Origin: Tetrahymena thermophila SB210
Lineage: Eukaryota > Ciliophora > Oligohymenophorea > Hymenostomatida > Tetrahymenidae
DNA: 64,000 nt
Direction of reading: 5' to 3'
Assembly (NCBI RefSeq): GCF_000189635.1
Contig: NW_002476237.1
Location: forward strand, 496,001-560,000
Shown here piece after piece: positions 49,286 through 61,900 of the stretch. Below the pieces are notes generated by a model. That model was given only the letters and a program-made list of their open reading frames with translations. It was not told the origin of the DNA and did not search any database. Numbering within the stretch: position 1 is the first letter of the stretch; each line of letters opens with the position of its first letter. The position numbers and the translations under genes are program-made.

Positions 49286-51898
49286 ATGGAAGATCCTAAA
49301 TAGTAAATAAATAATATTTTAGAGCCAAAGATGGTTTCCCCCAAAAAAAAAAAACTAGTCAAGCCTAAAAGAATAACTTATTTTGATGCTTAAAAAGTTT
49401 ATGATATATATTTGAAGGACATACCTCCTCATCTTAATACCTCTTATTATAAAAATGCGTCTTTTTCATCAACTAAAAAATCACAAAAAGATATAGATTA
49501 GCTTTCAAACATGAACACAGAAGCTTCTCATAGAGATATTTCATTGGTAGCAGTTTTTAATAGATATTAAAACTTACTTCTTAGTTAGGTAGGTTCACCT
49601 AAAAAACTTTAAACTAAGAAATCTGAAAGGGCTTCTAAGCAAACCCAATCTCTTTCTAGGCTTTCAAGCAAACATTATACTGATTTAAATTAATCACCCT
49701 CCGATGATAAAAGAAAAAATAAATTTAAATTGCCTTCTGAACCATTTTTACCTAAAATAGAAGCCTAAAATGGTGCACTTAATGAAACTCACTCTACTTA
49801 GGTAGAAACTCAGCTATCACAATCTATGAGTATTGCAAAGTAACTTGGAAACAGCTAATTAACTTCACCTTCATCTACTTCAAAAATATTCTTTACTGAA
49901 GATTGTCCATACACATCTAATTATCAATCGCAGAAAGGTTCTCCTATTGTAAAAAAATAGAGTTAATCTCTCAGAAGAATAAATGTACCTTAACCCTAAC
50001 CTTTATTGCAGAAGAGCTAAATATTGCTTCCTCATCTAAGTGATAAAATCAGCTTAACAAAAAGACAAATAACATTGTAAAAATAATAAGGAGAATAAGA
50101 AGAAGTAAAAAAAGTAGTAAGCTTTGCTTAAGACTAATTAATTTCATCTCATGTTGAAACTGAAAATAATCCTACAAACGATTAAGAAGATTCCTTGAAT
50201 TCTTATAGCAAGAATAATAACAATAAAAGTAATACAAAAATTAACTAGGAAAACACAAAATAAAATAAATAAGTAAGCTACCATGATCTACCATCTCAGA
50301 ATGATACTGCTTAAGACTAATTAATTTCATCTCATGTTGAAACTGAAAATAATCCTACAAACGATTAAGAAGATTCCTTGAATTCTAATGGCAAGAATAA
50401 TAACAAAAAAAGTAATACAAAAATTAACAAGGAAAATGGAAAATAAAATAAATAAGTAAGCTACCTTGATCTACCACCACAGAATGATACTACTTAAGAC
50501 TAATTAATTTCATCTCATGTTGAAACTGAAAATAATCCTACAAACAATAAAGAAGATTCCTTGAATTCTTATCGCAAGAATAATAACAATAAAAGTAATA
50601 CAAAAATTAACAAGGAAAACAAAAAATATAATAAATATGCAAACTACCTTAATCTACCACCACAGAGTGATACCAAGTCTGAGCTCTTTAAGTTAATTTA
50701 ATTGAAAACTAATCCTTCAGAGTAACCTGCTAAATAAATCAACAACAATGATTCCAGTTTAATGAACTCAGCCCTTACTCCATAGTAAGCTATGATTGTA
50801 GTTCCATAACCTGCTCGTTCTTCCATTAAGCCTAAAGTTGATCAGAACTAATTATCAATATTAAAATCGGCTAAATCGAAATTCAAAAAAGTCAAACTGC
50901 GTTTGAGAATACTCTTAGGGTTCTTTAACAAATTAAGAAAAGCCGCAGCCAAAAGAAGAGAACACTTTTTAAAGGAGCTCCAAAGCGGTGCATTACTTAA
51001 AGAAGCAATAATGGATATTATGAGGATTTCAATATAAGTCTCCAGAGAGTCATTCATGATGCTCTTTTAAGAAGATCATACATTAGATTTCTATAACTAC
51101 GTAAAAGATAGATAGAATTACATATTGAGAAGATAAAGAATACGTTAATATACATATAACATTATGAGTGATTACATTGAGAGCTCAAATAAAATCTTAT
51201 AATATAATACTTCTTTTATTAAATTTTTATCTCTCCACATCAAAAATTATAGTCATGTAATTGATGATTTCTGGCCATAATTTATTTTGGATAGACTCGA
51301 ATTTACAAACTATGGATAAATAAAGAATGTTACTTAGGAACAGAGAGAAATGATATCAATTTACATGTATTTCGTTTTTGGAGTTTGCAACAGACTAGTT
51401 CGTCCTTGGTAAACATTGAAGATAGAAGAAAATTATGTAAAAGAAAAAAATGCGTAATTAATATTAAGTTTAACCTTCTACATGATGCTTGAATATTTAA
51501 AAGAAAACAACCCAGTTGTCACAAAGAACTAACATAGTTAGATACCAGAATAATACAGACCAAGAGCTAGATAAATTCCTCTTAATACCTACAATGAAAT
51601 TCTCAAGAAAGATAAAATGTTCTGGGTAGGATGTGAGAATGATTCAGCAGGAGATTACATCATGAATAAACCAGATTTGGACAAAATTTAGGAAGAATTA
51701 GAATCTCAAAAGGTCATAAATGAAAACATTATGATAGGTATGCATCCAAGAAAGGATTTGGAAGACCTGATAAAGAATGACACCCAGCTTAAAACAAATG
51801 TTCAAGCCTGTTTTAAGAAAGGAGCAGTACTCCTCTTAGCAAAGGTTTACTCCTTCAATCTAAATCTTAATGAAAATTTATTTAACTTTTTAGAATGA
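49286..51898 (+). CDS. intronless protein, second tandem paralogue, with internal repeats
   Basis: A single-exon gene of 870 aa, paralogous to the gene at 46348-48615. Shared blocks are FWPQFILDRLEFTNY, CNRLVRPWQTLKIEE, LTFYMMLEYLKENNPVV and NIMIGMHPRKDLEDLI. The N-terminal half is Ser/Pro/Gln-rich and disordered. It contains three tandem 61-residue repeats (codons about 283-465) that have no counterpart in the first paralogue. A basic helical stretch near 530-575 precedes the conserved region. I do not recognise the family, and function is unknown. Confidence 0.85.
50132..50680 (+). repeat. three 183-bp tandem repeats inside the coding region
   Basis: Repeat starts at 50132, 50315 and 50498 are each exactly 183 bp apart, so the reading frame is kept (61 codons per unit). 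Each unit begins DQLISSHVETENNP and continues EDSLNS, NNNKSNTKIN and a LP.Q-DT ending. The copies are nearly identical, with a few substitutions, which indicates recent expansion or homogenisation. Confidence 0.97.
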
Positions 51899-53416
51899 AG
51901 AATGAATAACAATCAACAAAAAAAACTAACAATTAGTATACTAATTTTGTAATAATCTAGTTAAATGAAATAAAATAAATAAATTCTTTTAACCAATTTT
52001 ATCTTATTATAAAAGTTAGTTTACAATTTTGTAAAAATTATATAAAATTTATTAATTCTATAAATCTTATGATGCGAATATAATAAATATAATAGAAAAT
52101 ACTTTTCTTATTAATTGTTGTTTAATACTTATATTAATTTTTATTTTGTAACTTGAAATTATTAATTTTGTTATAATCTGAATGAATGAAATTTAGAACG
52201 AATTTTATCTTGTCTTAAAGTTTTTTTTTTTAAGTTATTAAAATATCTTTAATTAATTATCTAAGTTTCAGATAAATAAATATGAATAAAATATCTTAAA
52301 AATAAATAATATTCTTTTATTTTTGATTGTTTTATTTTTTTTATATGAATGTTAATCTTTACTTTTACACTCTTTTTTTAAAAATTTTCAATTAATTTTA
52401 AAATAAATTTATTTTTGCAATTTAAATATTTAATTTCATTGTCTTTAAATGAATAAAAATATTGATGTAATTTATAGAATGTTAGAATGAATGTAATACT
52501 CATTTAATATGGATATTTATTCTCCAGGTATGCAATTAAATATTTTATTTACCTAGGCCTATAGCCTTGTGAATATTTGAACATATATATCTAACATTGT
52601 TTAAAAAAGCTTAATTTTTATGGCTTTTTAAGCTAAAATAGATAATTTTGTACACTTTACATATAGCTTTGATGGTTATTTTTAAGGTTAGAATTTAATC
52701 ATATTTATGATTTAATGAAGTTCTAACCTACTCAAAAATTTTTTCCTTTTAAATTGAACAAAAATAAATTATAAACAAATTTTAGCTAATTTAGATGTAA
52801 AAGCAATTTAATTTAATTTGAGTACCAACAACAAAACAAAAAATTTATATTAATTGATTAGAAATAAATTTGAAGATTTTCATAGATTTGAAAATTTAAA
52901 CTTAAACTAACACGAAATAAAATAAAATTGTATACATTTGATATAAAGTTGATTACAAAAATAGTTTGATTAAAGCTAAAGCTAATCTATCTATGTTTGT
53001 GAGAATTAAAATAATTTAGCTTGATTTAATAGGAAAATTGTAGTATAAAGTAAAAGAAATAATTAATTAAAATTAAATAGTATTGTGGATCTGAATTTAG
53101 TTGAATATTTTTTTTTTATATTTTAGTGGTTATTAAATATCTTAGCAAGAAGTTTCTATTTATATATCTATATTTTTTTCTTCATTAGGCTTTTATTTCA
53201 TTTTAGCAAATAAATTTAGCAGGGGAATTCACTCTAGACAAAGAATTTTTGAATTAATTTGTTTTAGGCATTTCAATTTTTGTACTATAAAAAATAATGA
53301 ATGATATTAGTTATTATTTAGCAAAAAAAAAAAAACTATTTTACTTAAAAGCTACTCTCAATTCGATCGAATTGTGGCATCTTTACATTTTTTTAGCTGT
53401 CTTTTCATATTTTTAA
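51899..53416. other. intergenic between convergent genes
   Basis: 1.5 kb of AT-rich DNA. No coding pattern seen. Confidence 0.55.
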
Positions 53417-56316
53417 TCAGTGAGATTGCTTTGTCTAGTTATTTTTAATAATATTTGTTTGTTAAATATACAAATTTGTTAATAATGCTTACAATAAATT
53501 TAATGAAAGTTCTTTTATATTGATGCATAATTAAATATCAAGGTTTAGTGAATCCAATGCTGCTGTAGTCAAGTTGCTAAATCTATTTAAAAAATAAAAT
53601 CAAATATCAGTTTATTTTCATAATTTTTACTCGCAATTTAATGATAAAGTTTTCAGTTTTTTAAGAGTAGTTACTACTTCCCCGATCTTAATGAGTGCTT
53701 TGTCATTAATTTGATTTTTTCTAATTTTTTATTTAATAATTTGAGTTATTATTAAAAGAAACAATATAGCTTTTTATTTATTACTTAAGATTCAGATTTA
53801 GATATCTGAGTTTTTTACATGCGCTGATATTTTCCATTAATTAAAGAACTGCTTTATCAGGTAAATTATTGCATCTGTAAGATAAAAATTTTTATTTTAA
53901 TATAAGTTAAATCAGTTAAAGTCATTTATTTACGTTAAATCTATTTGTACTTTTGCAACCTTGTCGTTGAATTTGAATTTATTTATTAATTCACTTAAGT
54001 TATCTGCATTCAAATTGTTCCAACTATATTAAAAATAAATGAGTTAGGCTTATGAATATAATTTGCTTCATTTAACAAATTAATATGAAAAACTAGTCTT
54101 AATTCAAATAAGATAAATGGATATTTTAAGTACAAATTTATAAATGGAAACATTCATAAACACTTGAAGAAAATTAGATTTATTTTTTTCCATTACAATA
54201 ATAGATTAATTTATTTTTAATTTGAAAGTTAAAAAATTTACCCAAGACGCAAATCAATTTAATCTAAGCTTTTAAAGTAAGATTGTTATTCTTGGTCTAA
54301 AGTTTTACCTGAAGACTTGCAGTCTTTTTTAACGCATCCTCTATTTATTTTATATGTAAAATGTTTTAATGTTTTTGGAAAAGTTAAATAAATTACTATA
54401 AATCTAAGGAAAGTGTATGCAAGAAAGCGTTTTTACTTAAATAATATAAAATGTTGTTAGCATCTTGGAAAGCAATTTTGTTACTTCTATTTTAAAAAGT
54501 AAAATAGCATATTATAAATTTGAAAAGATATCAAATAAGTTTTTTACCCAATATCTAAATGTAAAATATTAAGTTAGTTCTATCCTATGGCTTCACTTAA
54601 TTCTAGCAAAGAAAAGCAATCAAGATTGTTTTTTCTAAATTTAAAAAATAAAAAATGGATTAGATAATTAAAAGCACATAATAAAGCAGAGAGAGGAGAA
54701 ATATGTTTATTACCTAAGGTTAAGATTCAAATCTATCAGACCTTTGCATACTTTAATACTCTATATGATATTTTTGATTCCTTTGGAAGTAATCTAATTC
54801 GCCCTTAATTAATTATAATAGAAGAAAAAAAAATGAGTCTAGCTATTAGGAGGAGTAATATATATATATTTAGTTACTCTAAGTTAATTGAAAGTCTGAC
54901 TAAATCAGGAGAAAACAAGATTTCGCTTGTTTCACAGGGAGAGGACATGAAACAGCACTTAAGTATTTTTGCGTAAGTTTCAATCCCAAAACAATTTGAA
55001 TATAAAGAACCTGAAATTTCATTGTAGCTATTAATTTTAATTTTAAGAATTAATCAGGAAATCTTACAAATTATGAGTGAAAAAATATCTAAATTAAATA
55101 TTTGAAAAGATATATTTATACCTTAAGTCAATTTCAAGATCTTTTAGATTGCATAAATTGTTGATTGATTTCCATAAGCAGCAAAGTCCTTCATCTGTAA
55201 TATTATTGCTTCTAATATTTTAATAAATGACACAATTACTCATTATTATTTCTCAAAAATCCTAAAGTAAAAACTGAAAATAAAGATCAGCATCATGATT
55301 TATTGACTTAAAATAAGATTAATCTGAATATTGTGTGAAAAATCTTAATCAGAAATAAGTAATTTTAAAATTTAAGGCAAATAAATATTTATTAAAATCT
55401 AAGTTAAGGAGATGTAAAGTTATTTATTGATATTTAAAAATTATTAGAAAATATTACTGCAGACTGATATGGAGCTTAGTCAAGTTTTTGAAGTCTTTAA
55501 GTGATTAGCAAATTAATTTTAAACCTTTGTCAGCAATTTAAGTATTACTATTTAGAAGGAAAAAGTAAATAAAAATAAATAATAAAATATTTTTAGTAAT
55601 TTACTTTAAATTTATTGAAGAACAAACTATATGATCACTGTAGTCTTTTAATTTATCTGCAAGATGCTGTATTTCAGATTCTTTCAAAACAATTGATCTA
55701 ATTATAATAAAAAATACAATTTTAGAAATGACAAAAAATAAGTACTAAATTAAATAATATGAAAATTCAATTTAAAAGTAAAATAATAAAATAATAATTT
55801 ACTCCAGATTTATGTTGAGACTCATTGATTTATCTTTTTCTTTTAAGTCATTAATATCCTAAATTATGCTGAATGTATTATCACAAATATTGAATGAAAG
55901 ATTGTGGCTTGATGAAATTCTACTCAAACTTAGACTATTTAGAATAAAAATCAAAAATATTATTATGGCAAAAAATTAATTAATTAATTAATTTGTTAAT
56001 TAATTAACAATAATAATTATAATAATGTGATCAGTTATAATGAAAACTATAGATAGTTTCTATCTTATTTATAATCCAACAAACTGAATATATAAATAAA
56101 TAAATGGCATATTTTTTTTTTTTTGTAAAAAGCCATCATTAACTGAATTTCGATTTAATCTGAAATAAAAGAAAACCTGAGCTTTTAGTTGACAGTCAAA
56201 TTGGTTTAATCCGCGTACAAAGAATTTCTCAAAGAGTTTCCATTGATGAAAAACTCTGAGTCCTAATCAGACTTAGCGCTTAATACTTCAAAGTAGGGTT
56301 GTTTTGTTTGGATCAT
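53417..56316 (-). CDS. leucine-rich-repeat protein, about one LRR per exon
   Basis: A protein of about 388 aa. The exons are 56316-56177, 55934-55803, 55697-55605, 55547-55458, 55211-55122, 54634-54548, 54340-54242, 54023-53934, 53874-53785, 53720-53631 and 53582-53417. LRRs of the NxxIxDxGLxxLxxxLxxxxxLxxLxLxL ribonuclease-inhibitor-like type run from exon 2 to the end. Examples are NNTQIADKGLKLICQSLKD, SNNITDEGLCCLWKSI and CNNLPDKAVLQLMENIS. Exons 4-10 are 90, 90, 87, 99, 90, 90 and 90 nt, all bounded by phase-2 introns, so exon and repeat units nearly coincide. The first intron's donor is uncertain: 56177 (GTTTTC) or 56144 (GTTAAT), both in phase, the latter adding 11 residues. It is probably a protein-interaction scaffold, with no other domain seen. 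Confidence 0.88.
54655..55105 (+). CDS. open frame on the opposite strand inside an LRR-gene intron
   Basis: The intron at 55121-54635 of the LRR gene holds a plus-strand open frame that ends at TGA 55103-55105. It is open upstream to the start of the intron. The first in-frame ATG is at 54833 and would give 90 aa (MSLAIRRSNIYIFSYSKLI...). The upstream part (FNTLYDIFDSFGSNLIRPQL) also looks coding, so a 5' exon or an older coding source is possible. The stretch is less AT-rich than the other introns of this gene. With TGA as the only stop, an open frame of 150 codons can arise by chance, so this is tentative. It could be a nested gene or a remnant of inserted DNA. Confidence 0.35.
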
Positions 56317-58900
56317 TTTTAATTTGGATTTTTCAGTTTTTTAAAAATGTTTTAATGTTAACAGAAGATGTTATGTAGACGAAAGGTAATATGGCAAGTA
56401 TACTCAAGAAAATGAACAATTTGAAGAATATTTTAATATAAAATGGCTCTAAAACCAAATTTAAATATGTATCTTGTTTATTCTTTTTGCAAATCTTAAT
56501 TGATTTGTTTATTTAAAAGGTTATGTTTTGCTTTTTTTTGTTTTTCTTTTACTTTTTTTAATTATTTGCTTGTGTAAAACTCTTTTTTTCAATTTAAAGC
56601 TTCTTAATAAGTTTAAGTCAAAAGAAAGCAATTAAAAGCTTTAGTTTGATTTTTTCTTCATGAAAAAATGAAAAAGGAATGATAATTAAATTACTCTACA
56701 ATATTTAATATTTTGTTAATATAATAATTATTCATCATCATCTAATTAATATATTTGATAACCCTTTCTTTTTTATTCCTATTTTTAGGTTTTATAATCA
56801 ATCACTCTTCTGATCATGATTAAATTATCATTCATAATTAAAAAAATTCGATATCATCTATTTTTAGTAGCATATTTAAATTAGCTAAATTGTATATAAA
56901 AATTTAATCAAATCCCGAAATTTATACCCAAAATGCACTTCCATTCACTTTTAGCTACATTAAAATGTTGCTTAATTATCTAAGAACATAGCTTTGTAAG
57001 GATCTTTTACAAAAATACCTTCCCACCTACATTATACATTATATTTAAGTTAAGCATTAATATTTGATCTAGCATTTTCTTCCCAAAAAAATGATATATT
57101 TGATAGTCTTTAAAAAAAAAATATATACTTAAAATCACATAGACTATATTTAGTATTAATTTTTCTTGAATAAGTTGTTAGTAATATATTGATTATCATT
57201 AATAATATGAAAAGGTTTTCTTAATTTAAATAAAAAATTATTAAGGTGTATAATTTCATAGTCAATCGTATCAAAAAAAAATAAAATAAATACCTTGCTA
57301 GATAAATAATAAAAATTAGTTAATATTATCACTCGAACAAATTAATGTTTCTTAAAATAAAAATTTTGCAGACAACAAATAAATTTTTTTGATATTTATA
57401 TGAGAAAAAAACTAATGAAAATACAGCTAACTAGAATTAGCTATATTTACCAGATTATAATGGATAGAGATAAACAAGGATTTATTTATTTTAAATAATT
57501 TTATCTTAAGAATTATAAATCTATCATTTAGATTACTAAATTTATGAATATTTTTTATTAAGCCATTCTTAACTAAAAAATTAGTTAAATAAAAAATCAC
57601 TAACTAATTTTTACAAGCAAAAATAAGCAAGCAAGCAGTAATTCAATAATCCAAAAATAAAGAGAATATTTTTTTTTGAATAAAAACATTCTAGTAAAGA
57701 AAATTAATTAAATTATTATTTAATTAATTCACCTTTTAAACACTGATGCTTTACTTCCTATCTAATTGAAGATTAAAATCATTTTTTTTATGTAATATAC
57801 AATTTTTTATTAAATAATTTTCAAAAAAATGCTCCCGCCTATTTATAGTTATCAATTATATTAAAATTATTCTAAAATTTAAAGGTAAACAATAATTTAT
57901 TAATTTTTGAATTTGTATTTTTGGCATACTTTTTATAAAATAAGGAAAATTTTTTTACAGTAAATAAAATAATTTAATTATTATTTATTCATTTATTTTC
58001 CTTCAATATAGGGTGTTGATTATATTTTCAAAGCAAAAAATAAAAAGAATGACCTCTATTTTTTATTATTAAGGTTAAGCTTTAATGAAAAATGAGATTA
58101 TTTGATTAATTAATAAAAATTTTACTCTAAAAATTATTATATTTTATTAAAATCATTTTTATTAAATTTAATCTTTTAAAATAATATTTTTTTATCTACT
58201 TACTCAAATTTATCTTAAATAAATTAATTATTAAATATTTCTGATTCTCATATTCTTAATGAACTCTAAGTAATTAATTTTTAGTTAACCCTGAAGTTTA
58301 ATCTTTTTTTTGTAAAAAATATTCATTTTAGAAACTCATTTGAAATGAATGTAATGTAATTCTAAAAGATTATTTTATTTTTTTATTCAAATTGCTTTTG
58401 TAAATAAAAATATTTGATTTAGCAACTTATTATAAACATGTCTGTAATTAAAGTTTAAATTTTTTTAATAAAAGTATTTTGTAAGTTGAAACTATTTTGT
58501 TTTAAAATATTTGAGTTAAAATTAAAATTAAAAGTAAAAAATAACAATATTTAGAAATAAAAAATCATTTCAAACTCATTGTAAACTCAATAAATGAACT
58601 TTTTTAACTAATAAAAGTGATTTATTTGAGAGTGAATAAAATATGTGTAATATTATTTTAGGAAGATTATTTAGTGTTTATAAAAGTAAGAATATTAAGG
58701 CAAATAACTATCTAATTTTAATGGATAAATATCAACCAATCTATAAAATTATTAATATTTATTGACTTAAAAAGAAATATAGTTAGCTATAACCACAAAA
58801 CAATATTTATCTATTTTAATAAATTATACATTAATTAATCAATTTAATTATTTATTATATTATTTGAAAAGTAAAGTTATAGAAGTTTATTGAGTTTAAA
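56317..58900. other. intergenic divergent region
   Basis: 2.6 kb of very AT-rich DNA between the LRR gene (-) and the TPR gene (+). No coding or RNA pattern that I can support. Confidence 0.55.
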
Positions 58901-61900
58901 ATGGCAGCAGCCCCAGAAAGTAATTATTTTTAAACTAGAGCATTTTCAATATCAATAGTTAAAAAAAAGGTATCTCTCATAGTTTGCAGTCTGATAAAAC
59001 AGGAAAACTGTTTAAGGAAGCAAAAGAATTAGTTTTGAATAAAAAATTTGCAAAAGCTGTAAATGAATTTGTTTATTTGCTTTATTCATAATCATTTAGC
59101 AATAAATCGATAAATGATAAAATATTCATTTGAGCATTAATTTTTTTTGTGAATTAGATCAAGGTATTAGAAGATTTGATATAGCACGATAAGAAAAATG
59201 TTGAAGCTCTTAACTTATTAGCATACTCAATAAAATAGATTTATTTGTAGAGATAAGAAGAATAGGATTTTAATAGTAATGAAGATTAAATTTAAGAATG
59301 TATAAGCCTGTTATAGCGTGCTCTTATTGTAATAATTTACACTTATACTTATTATATTTTTATCATAGAAAACTATTTGATGTTTTCACAATTGCTTAGC
59401 TTTTTTTAGAAATAGAATATGCCGTTTTAAATTATTTGTATAATCTTATTTGACATATTATGTAACAGATTGATGACACAAACCACTTGACACTTTTTAA
59501 TTTAGCAACTTTTTACTTTGAAATAGAACAATATGATAAGGCAATTTAGTATTATGAAATGCTTGACTAACAAAGATCAAATGACTGTCGCATATATTTT
59601 AACTTAGCGATTTCTTATGAAAGAACTCACCAAAATGACATGGCAATGAATTATTATGAAAAAGTAATATATTGTAACTGATTGAAATTTATTTATTATC
59701 ACTTGGTAAATAACTGGAAATGTTACTAAATCCAAACAATTTTTACAAAAGATAAAAAGAATAAATAAAAGAAATTACGATTGTTTAATTTTACGAGCTT
59801 TCAGCTGAATCTTAGCAATTATATATTTTTATCACATAACTTATTCTAAATAATTTATAAAAAATTAACAGGCTCTTAAAATAAATCCTTACTTTTCAGG
59901 CGCTATCATAAATTATTCTAATTTATTGACAAGGAGTTAAAGGAGTGTGTAGGCAAAGACTTTGCTAGAGTAGTATCTTAAAAATGCTCCTTTTGATGAA
60001 AAAGCAACTAATAATCTAAATATCATTTTAGCTGAAAAAAAGTAGGAGAAAAAGGCATAGGAGAATTTCTCAAAAATGTTGAGGTAACCTAATCCTAACC
60101 CTGCAACAATTTATAATCATGGAATTTTCTTATACAAATAAAATAAGTTATATTAAGCTTTAGAAGTATTTAAGCATTTCACAGAAATGAAACTAAGCCC
60201 ATCGGAACCTCTCCTTTTGTTGGCTTACATCGATATTGCTCTGATATATGAAAGACTAAAGAAATTTGAAAAAGCTATTGTTATTTACAATTAAGTAAGT
60301 AGTTGTTTACTTTTGTTTAAGTTAATTAAAAATATTTTTTAAATAGATATTGGAAAAATTTGAATCAGTACTTACAAATAAGAAAGAGTTTTAAGATAAA
60401 ATTGTCGAACTAAAAGATAAACTTTAGAATTCAAATTAATTTGCTGTAAATTTAGATGGAGAAAGATCTGCTGATGAAGAAACTTATAATATAAGAACTT
60501 ACAAAACTAATTAATAAGCTGTTGGTTTAAATGGAGACGGTAAAATGCAAACCATGCCAAATGTTAGTGATGTGAAGAGTTATTAATACAAAAATAATAA
60601 AAACACTTAAGATGTTAAAGGCACAAATAAAAAATAGGCTGGAATAAGTTTAGATAGAAATTAATAAGCTTAACCAAAAAGTGGAACTAGGGAAAATAAC
60701 GATGGATTTGCATCTCCTAAAACGGTAGGATAAAAAGAAGGAGAAAAATCACAAAAAATCTTTAAAGTTCCTGTAGTTATTAAAAATAGTAATAATTCAA
60801 GGAAAAACAGTGGAAACTATTAAGATTCAAATAATCAGCAAGAAGGATCAGGGAGATCTTCTAGGTCAAAAACAAGAGAAGATTAAAGTGGTATGACCAA
60901 CTCAAAAATAATAAGAGATGAGAATGGATAAAAAATTGTTTAAATATCACGCTAGGGTAGCAATAGCGATTTAAAAAATAGCAGGTTAAGAGCTAACTCA
61001 CTTAATAATAGTAAAGAATTAGGAGGATAAAACTAAAACGATTAAAATTCGCTACTAAAGCAATAACAATAATAAGACATTATGAATAAATAGATTTTAG
61101 AAAGATAAAATTCCTCTAAATTAAAAAAATAAGGATCTGGTATATAAATTGGGAATTCTGATATTGAAAAATCGAAAGGAGCTTTTCTCTTAGGAAATAA
61201 AGATAGTAGTAATAATGCTAAAGTAGTATAAGATGAGAGTAGAATTTAAGCTATAGAGTAGCTGTTGAAAATGCAAGCATAAGAATTGAACGAGCTAAAA
61301 AATAGGGTAAAAATGGAAGAAGAAAAAAAAAAATAAGATGAAGAGTAAAAAAAAAAAGAGTAAGAAGCACTAAAATAGAAATTATTGTTAGAAGAGTAAG
61401 AAAGAAAACTGAAACTAGAAAAGGAAATCAGAGAAAAAATTGAGTAGGAATAGTAACAAAAGCTAGAAATTGAAAAACAAAAATTGGCTCTCTAGTTAGA
61501 ATAATAAAAGGCTTAGTTAGAACAAGATAAACTTAGATAACTTTAGTAAATATAGGAAGAAGAGGAGAAAAAGAGAAAACTTGAAGAATCTGATAAAAAA
61601 ATTAAAAAGTAAGAGAAAGAGTAATAAAAAAGTAAAGAAGAATAGTTAAAAAAATAAGCTGAAGATCTAAAAAGCTAAAAAGAAATTGAAGATTAAAAGA
61701 AAAAATTAGATGAAGAGCTTCTAAGAAAAAAAATTGAAACTGAAGAGCTGAGAAAAAAATAAGATGAACTCCAGAAGTACAGATAAGAATTAGATGATTT
61801 AAAAAAGAAATAAGAAATCCAAGATCAAAAAAATAAAGAACTTGAGGAGCTTAAAATAAAATATTAAGAAGCAGAAGAAAAGAGAAAGTAATTAGAAGAG

